Assembly: GCA_018065305.1 (NCBI GenBank)
Contig: JAGHTO010000058.1
Location: forward strand, 1-64,000
DNA from: Candidatus Cacconaster scatequi
Lineage (GTDB): Bacteria > Bacteroidota > Bacteroidia > Bacteroidales > UBA932
Length of the DNA: 64,000 bases
Direction: 5' to 3'
The notes under the pieces: model-generated
What the model was told of the DNA's origin: nothing
What the model saw: only the letters and a program-made list of their open reading frames with translations
The model's database searches: none
Program-made: the position numbers and the translations under genes
Shown here: positions 59,449-64,000 of the stretch, in pieces
Layout: each line of letters opens with the position of its first letter
How positions within the stretch are numbered: the stretch's first letter is position 1

Positions 59449-60989
59449 CGTATGTTGTCGCCGTCAAAGTTCCTGTAGTGGACGGCTTCGCTTATATGCT
59501 GCAAAGATATAAAATTATCTCCATCAAGGTCAGCGATGGTACGGGACAGTTTCAATATTCTCCCATACGCTCTGGCTGAAAGATTCATCTTCTCGACCAT
59601 TCCCTTGAGGAACCGTTTCTCCACCTCTCCTATATTGCAGTAGCGGCGGAGCTGCTCCACATTCATCTGCGAATTGGTGAAGATGTTCTCTTTACGGAAC
59701 CGCTCCGCCTGAATCTCACGTGCGGCGACGACTCTTGCCGCAATGTCCGCGCTCGGCTCCGCCAGGTCGTTAGCCACAAGTTCTTCCGAAGAGACACGCT
59801 TGACAAAAATCTGCATATCCATACGGTCCAGCATCGGCCCCGAAAGCTTCGAAACGTATCGGTCTATGGCCGTCTGCGTGCAATTGCACCTCCCGGAAGG
59901 GTCGCCATAGTATCCGCAAGGGCAGGGATTCATCGACGCAATAAGCATAAAGTCAGAAGGATACTCAACCTTATACTTCACCCTTGAAATTGTCACCCGC
60001 CCGTCCTCCACAGGTTGCCTCAGGGCTTCAAGGACGTGCTTCGGGAACTCTGCAATCTCATCCAGAAAGAGGACCCCGTTATGGGCAAGAGATATCTCTC
60101 CCGGTCTCGCCGAAGGGCCGCCGCCTACCAGGGAACTGAGACTTGCGCTATGGTGCGGAGCTCTGAACGGCCTCTCCTTCATCAGTCCCGGACCTCTCCA
60201 CTTCTCGCCTGCAATGGAATATATCTTGCTTGTCTGGAGAGACTCTTCCGCCGTCATCGGCGGCAGGATTGACGGAAGGCAGGATGCCAGAAGGGTCTTG
60301 CCGCTGCCAGGAGAACCGGACAGAATCAGATTATGCCCTCCTGCAGCTGCTATCTCCAACCCCCTCTTGGCGACCTTCTGCCCCTTGACATACCTGAAGT
60401 CATTGGGAAATCCCGTGTCCCTGTCAGGCCCGCCGGCCGGAGATGGCTTCACAAGGCACTCTCCGATTATCGGGCTTCCCTCCTCCGCCGTCAGCAGTTC
60501 TATCACCTGGGACAACTTCCCGACCCCGAGAATCTGTATGTCATTGATATCACAGGCTTCCACGGCGGACTCCCTCGGCAGGATACAGCCCCGGAAACCG
60601 TTCTCTTTCGCATGTATTGCAGCCGGGAGGGCACCAGGCACAGGCCGGATGCTGCCGTCAAGGGCCAGCTCCCCCATCAGAATATACTCGGAAAGATGCG
60701 GCATAGCCACGTCCTCCGAAACCGCAATTATCCCCAGAGCAATGGCCAGGTCGAAAGCGGAACCCTCCTTGCGGATGTCGGCGGGGGCCAGATTCACGAC
60801 AATCTTACGTCCCGGCACTCTGAACCCGTATGAACCCAGCGCCGTGAACACCCTGAGCAGGCTCTCCCTCACCGCGCTGTCCGGGAGACCCACCAGATGG
60901 ATTCCCACGCCGGGCGTGACATCCACCTCCACAGTCACAGTCACCGCATCAATCCCGATGCAGGTGACACAAAAAGTCTTGTACAACAT
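59436..60989 (-). CDS. comM: YifB/ComM-type magnesium chelatase-like AAA ATPase
   Basis: 517 aa from the ATG at 60989. N-terminal lon-protease-like domain (GLPDSAVRESLLRV), Walker A GSPGSGKT, Walker B LFLDEIAEF, zinc-finger-like CPCGYYGDPSGRC and C-terminal helical domain. ComM is a hexameric branch-migration helicase in natural transformation of some Proteobacteria. Role in Bacteroidota is not known. Divergent from GH51. Confidence 0.92.
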   Translation of the reverse strand: MLYKTFCVTCIGIDAVTVTVEVDVTPGVGIHLVGLPDSAVRESLLRVFTALGSYGFRVPGRKIVVNLAPADIRKEGSAFDLAIALGIIAVSEDVAMPHLSEYILMGELALDGSIRPVPGALPAAIHAKENGFRGCILPRESAVEACDINDIQILGVGKLSQVIELLTAEEGSPIIGECLVKPSPAGGPDRDTGFPNDFRYVKGQKVAKRGLEIAAAGGHNLILSGSPGSGKTLLASCLPSILPPMTAEESLQTSKIYSIAGEKWRGPGLMKERPFRAPHHSASLSSLVGGGPSARPGEISLAHNGVLFLDEIAEFPKHVLEALRQPVEDGRVTISRVKYKVEYPSDFMLIASMNPCPCGYYGDPSGRCNCTQTAIDRYVSKLSGPMLDRMDMQIFVKRVSSEELVANDLAEPSADIAARVVAAREIQAERFRKENIFTNSQMNVEQLRRYCNIGEVEKRFLKGMVEKMNLSARAYGRILKLSRTIADLDGDNFISLQHISEAVHYRNFDGDNIRCQR

Positions 60990-61065
60990 AGTGCAAAGTA
61001 GCGTCAAAGTCCGCCCCTATCCAAGGCCGTTCGCCACATTTACGGAATGTTGGAAAAGTTTGTGA

Positions 61066-61097
61066 TTTGTTGGAAAAATCAATTATTCGTAATTTTG
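61066..61097 (+). promoter_or_regulatory. Full promoter of the GH51 gene, 4 bases from ATG
   Basis: TTTG (61066-61069), 20 bases, TAATTTTG (61090-61097), then CGCT and the ATG at 61102. The best case in the window of a strong promoter giving a leaderless transcript, since the start is fixed by the lipoprotein signal peptide. Confidence 0.7.
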
Positions 61098-61101
61098 CGC
61101 T

Positions 61102-63621
61102 ATGAGAAAAACAGCAATTTTCGCACTGTCCGCCATCTTAGCGGCAGCCTGCACCACGGGTCCCTCCTCAGAGGTTGTGGCCCCACTTGATTCAATCTCC
61201 ATCAACATATCGGAAAAATGTGCCGGCATATCTCCTGATATGTACGGTATCTTCATCGAGGAAATAAACAATTCCGGGGACGGTGGAATGTACGCCGAAC
61301 TGGTCAGAAACAAGAGCTTCGAAGACCTTGAGCTGCCGGAAGGCTACCACGTGGAAGACGGCAGGCTGGTAACTCCTCTTCAGTATCACCACATCAGGGG
61401 AGAGATGGTGCAGACCGCCCACCCCTGGCCGTCAGACCCGGTGCCGGGATGGACTCTCGAAGGAGACGCGACAATGGTTCTGACCAAAGAGAACCCTATG
61501 TTCGAATCAGCTCCCAACAGCTTGAAAGTCAACGTCGGCAGTCAGGCTGTTCTGACCAACGGAGGCTATTGGGGAATGTATCTGCAGAAAGGGATGGACT
61601 ACGAACTCCGCGTGATTGTAAAACCATACGGGGACAATGATATTGCGGTCAGACTCGTCGGTGCTGACGGCGGAATCCTGGCGGAGAAGCCCCTTGAGGC
61701 AGCCAGGTCCGGAGAATGGAACGACGTACGCACCGTCATCACGCCGGAAGCGACGTCAGACAGTTCCACCCTCGCGCTGGTGATAAATGGAAAAGGCGCA
61801 GTCAGTTTCGACTATGTCTCCCTGATGCCGGCTGAGCGTTACTCATATAATGGTGTCACACTCCCCCTGCGCAATGACGTGGCGGAGATGCTCGCAGACC
61901 TCAAACCCTCGTTCATCCGCTGGCCGGGCGGATGCGTGGTCGAGGGAATCTCCCTGCAAGCCAGATACGAATGGAAGAAGAGCCTCGGCGACCCTGCATC
62001 AAGACCCGGTAACTACAATCCCTGGGGATACCACTGCAGCTTCGACTTCGGATATCACGAGATGCTCTCTTTCTGTGAATCCATAGGAGCGAAGGCTCTG
62101 TTCGTATGCAATGCCGGTATGGGCTGCAACGGAAGGCAGGGTGACCTCTGCAGCGAAGATGAGATACAGTTCTACATCGACGACTGCCTGGATGCCATTG
62201 AATATGCTCTCGGCCCCGTCGATTCCGAATGGGGCGCAGCAAGGGCCGCGGCCGGACACCCTGATCCATTCCCGCTCGCTTTCATCGAGGTAGGCAACGA
62301 GAACGAAGGGACTCAGTATGAGAGGCATTACAATATCTTCCACAAGGCCATAAAGGAGAAATACCCCGAACTGACACTCATCTGCAACAACGGAATGTTC
62401 GGCAAGGGCTCCATTGAAGAGACTGATATGATTGACCCCCACTGGTACGTCAAACCCGAATTCTTCTTCCAGAACACCCACCTGTTCGACAATGTCAAGC
62501 GAGGAGATTACACCGCATACGTGGGGGAATACGGCGTCAACACTGATGTGGGCAGCGGCTGTATGATAGGAGCGCTTGCGGAAGCGGCGTGGATAGGAGG
62601 AATGGAACGCAACGGCGACTTCGTGAGGATGTGCTCGTTCGCCCCGCTTATGGAGAACCCCAACGGTCGGCTCTGGCCTGTAAATCTGATATGGATGAAC
62701 TCTTCAAGTGTACTGGGCCGCAGTTCTTACTACGTACAGAAGATGGCTTCAACCAACAGGCCGGACTACAACGTGAAATGCAGCGCATACGAGAACAAGG
62801 TTGACAGCCCGGGCTACAAACCAGGAAGAATTTCTCTGGGTACCAACCACACCGTCAGCGAGTTCAAGGAGATCACCGTGACCACGGCGGACGGTATAGT
62901 TCACAGCCTGGACCCGAGCGCCATCAAAGCCATCCGGGGAGACTGGAGCGTTTCCGGGGGAGTGCTCCGCCAGAACAGCCTTCTGGCCGAAGGCAGCCTA
63001 TGCACCTTCGACGGCATATATGAAGGCAACTACTCAATCGACCTGAAATTCCGCAGAATCAAGGGTGACGAAGGCTGCTACGTAGGGTTTGCGATGGACG
63101 AGACCGCCGTCAACGGATACCGATGCTCAATAGGCGGCTGGGATGACAGCATCACATCCATCGAACTTATGATGTCCGGAAGCGGCTTCTCCCTGGAAAG
63201 CCAGGCGAACTGCAGCGTCATAAAAGAAGGCGTATGGCAGAGCGTACACGTGGAGGTGAAGGACGGCACCAGCACCCTCCATATCGACGGAAAAGAAATC
63301 ACCCGGCACCACGTTCCCTCCGAGTCAGTGACATACTACACCGCAGGATATGACGAAAAGAATTCGGAGACCGTCATCAAAGTCGTGAACCGAGGCGGTG
63401 AGGTGTTCCCGCTCAAGGTCACCCTCGAAGGTGCACGAAAGATCGCCCGCCGTGGCAAGGTCATCACCCTTGCGGCCTACGGAGAACGGGAGGAGAACAC
63501 TTTCGATGAGCCGATGAAAATTTCTCCGGTCGAGAGCTCGTGGAACGGATTCGGGAAGAATTTCACCTACAATCTGGAACCTTATTCCTACACTGTACTT
63601 CGCATAAAGACAAACAGATGA
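61102..63621 (+). CDS. Alpha-L-arabinofuranosidase (GH51) lipoprotein
   Basis: 839 aa. Lipobox AAAC with Cys17. N-terminal carbohydrate-binding-like region (about 110-240), then the GH51 TIM barrel with acid/base Glu400 in EVGNENEG and nucleophile Glu476 in VGEYGVNTD. A jelly-roll follows and a second laminin-G/concanavalin-like module is inserted near 620-740. It removes arabinose from arabinan or arabinoxylan on the cell surface or in the periplasm. It is coupled to the next lipoprotein gene by ATGA. Confidence 0.93.
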   Translation: MRKTAIFALSAILAAACTTGPSSEVVAPLDSISINISEKCAGISPDMYGIFIEEINNSGDGGMYAELVRNKSFEDLELPEGYHVEDGRLVTPLQYHHIRGEMVQTAHPWPSDPVPGWTLEGDATMVLTKENPMFESAPNSLKVNVGSQAVLTNGGYWGMYLQKGMDYELRVIVKPYGDNDIAVRLVGADGGILAEKPLEAARSGEWNDVRTVITPEATSDSSTLALVINGKGAVSFDYVSLMPAERYSYNGVTLPLRNDVAEMLADLKPSFIRWPGGCVVEGISLQARYEWKKSLGDPASRPGNYNPWGYHCSFDFGYHEMLSFCESIGAKALFVCNAGMGCNGRQGDLCSEDEIQFYIDDCLDAIEYALGPVDSEWGAARAAAGHPDPFPLAFIEVGNENEGTQYERHYNIFHKAIKEKYPELTLICNNGMFGKGSIEETDMIDPHWYVKPEFFFQNTHLFDNVKRGDYTAYVGEYGVNTDVGSGCMIGALAEAAWIGGMERNGDFVRMCSFAPLMENPNGRLWPVNLIWMNSSSVLGRSSYYVQKMASTNRPDYNVKCSAYENKVDSPGYKPGRISLGTNHTVSEFKEITVTTADGIVHSLDPSAIKAIRGDWSVSGGVLRQNSLLAEGSLCTFDGIYEGNYSIDLKFRRIKGDEGCYVGFAMDETAVNGYRCSIGGWDDSITSIELMMSGSGFSLESQANCSVIKEGVWQSVHVEVKDGTSTLHIDGKEITRHHVPSESVTYYTAGYDEKNSETVIKVVNRGGEVFPLKVTLEGARKIARRGKVITLAAYGEREENTFDEPMKISPVESSWNGFGKNFTYNLEPYSYTVLRIKTNR

Positions 63622-64000
63622 ATAATATGAGACGGACAGCAGCCATCATTCTGACACTGTGCATCGCCGCAGCCTGCACGCAGACCCCTGAAAACCCATA
63701 CCACTTCGACGGCAAGCCCACTCCCGAAGTGCTGGACAATTATCTTGACCGGGCGATAACGATGAACAATATCCTCACTGACGACTATCCCGACAGGGAT
63801 GCCGACATAGCCTTCATTGCCGATATCGGCGCGAAGTTCGTGGGCCGAGCCGTCTGTATGTGGGGCGGCGAAAAACGGCTGAACGACCCCCATTGGGTCG
63901 AGGGAGCGAAGGAAATGTCAGCCAGAATACACGCAGTATCGCCGGAGACCGTGTTGCAGGGATGCTGCTTCGAGGCTTTCTCCCGCGACATCGAGACGGT
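63618..64000 (+). CDS. Lipoprotein of unknown function, truncated by window edge
   Basis: About 127 aa are visible. The ATG at 63618 overlaps the GH51 stop (ATGA); a second in-frame ATG at 63627 is also possible. Signal peptide with lipobox IAAAC. Visible sequence DGKPTPEVLDNYLDRAIT, GAKFVGRAVCMWGGE and GCCFEAFSRDIET suggests a soluble domain, perhaps a TIM-barrel related to glycoside hydrolases, but I do not recognise the family. It is likely part of an arabinan-use locus continuing to the right. Confidence 0.7.
   Translation, partial: MNNMRRTAAIILTLCIAAACTQTPENPYHFDGKPTPEVLDNYLDRAITMNNILTDDYPDRDADIAFIADIGAKFVGRAVCMWGGEKRLNDPHWVEGAKEMSARIHAVSPETVLQGCCFEAFSRDIET

Noticed and set aside
60214..61065. 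Plus-strand frame (283 aa) opposite comM
   Set aside because: Antisense shadow with Ser/Pro/Arg bias.
1..64000. CRISPR array, transposase, toxin-antitoxin pair or biosynthetic cluster
   Set aside because: No regular repeat arrays, no IS genes and no matching gene sets were seen on either strand.

Overview
The window is a chromosomal segment of a member of the Bacteroidota, most likely the order Bacteroidales. The evidence is lineage-typical genes (DUF3822, DUF5683, DUF3857, FKBP lipoproteins, a PG0541-type RND-associated protein, an Hc1-like histone, GH51) and promoters that repeatedly fit the Bacteroidota consensus TTTG-N19/20-TAnnTTTG instead of TTGACA/TATAAT. Base composition is near 50% G+C. 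The family cannot be fixed from sequence alone. I see no rRNA, CRISPR array, transposase, integrase or complete prophage. Only one tRNA, tRNA-Asp, is present. About 90% of the window is coding and no gene-free stretch exceeds 300 bases.

Layout. 1-2.3 kb is accessory-looking: an AAA/DUF4143 ATPase bracketed by two copies of a short imperfect palindrome, then an amidase gene that has lost its 5' end and sits at the 3' side of tRNA-Asp. 2.3-4 kb (minus) holds rsmD, a DUF3822 protein and a membrane protein. 4.1-10.1 kb (plus) is an envelope operon: DHH phosphoesterase, two FKBP-type lipoproteins and two DUF3857/transglutaminase-like exported proteins. 10.1-11.4 kb carries adk and hpt. 11.5-13 kb carries a helix-hairpin-helix plus beta-barrel outer membrane protein. 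13-17.2 kb (minus) is a tightly coupled parA-parB-DUF5683-mltD operon, divergent from a lipid kinase. Then come glnS, miaA, a small membrane protein and smpB.

21.9-26.8 kb is an export operon (TolC, HlyD-type adaptor, two ABC-2 permeases, no ATPase) with a divergent AraC regulator and a clear inverted repeat between them. 28-32.1 kb contains hemW, a coiled-coil membrane protein, a long-chain prenyl diphosphate synthase, a small beta-barrel protein and trxA. 32.1-40.9 kb is a seven-gene minus-strand run: M49 dipeptidyl peptidase III, membrane-bound LytTR regulator, TolC, RND adaptor, RND pump, PG0541-type protein. A divergent clostripain-like lipoprotein follows. 42-51.9 kb is mostly housekeeping: folP, tmk, DoxX/MauE-like protein, rplY, pth, hslR, manA, CPBP protease, FtsB/DivIC-like protein, Hc1-like protein, holA, cca and a lone HsdR_N nuclease. 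52-57.7 kb carries a DUF486 protein, alr, an MMPL exporter, a LolA-like carrier and a BamA/Omp85-type barrel. 57.8-61 kb holds rmuC, tsaE and comM. The window ends with a GH51 arabinofuranosidase lipoprotein and the start of a second lipoprotein coupled to it.

The most notable things are not single genes. They are: (i) promoters whose -7 box lies only 4-7 bases from the start codon, implying leaderless mRNAs; (ii) three structured non-coding intergenic elements with long inverted repeats; (iii) the parA/lipid-kinase promoters whose -7 boxes form one palindrome; (iv) the 5'-truncated amidase at tRNA-Asp; (v) two drug- or lipid-export operons with unusual regulatory partners. I found nothing that I can call a complete new biological system.
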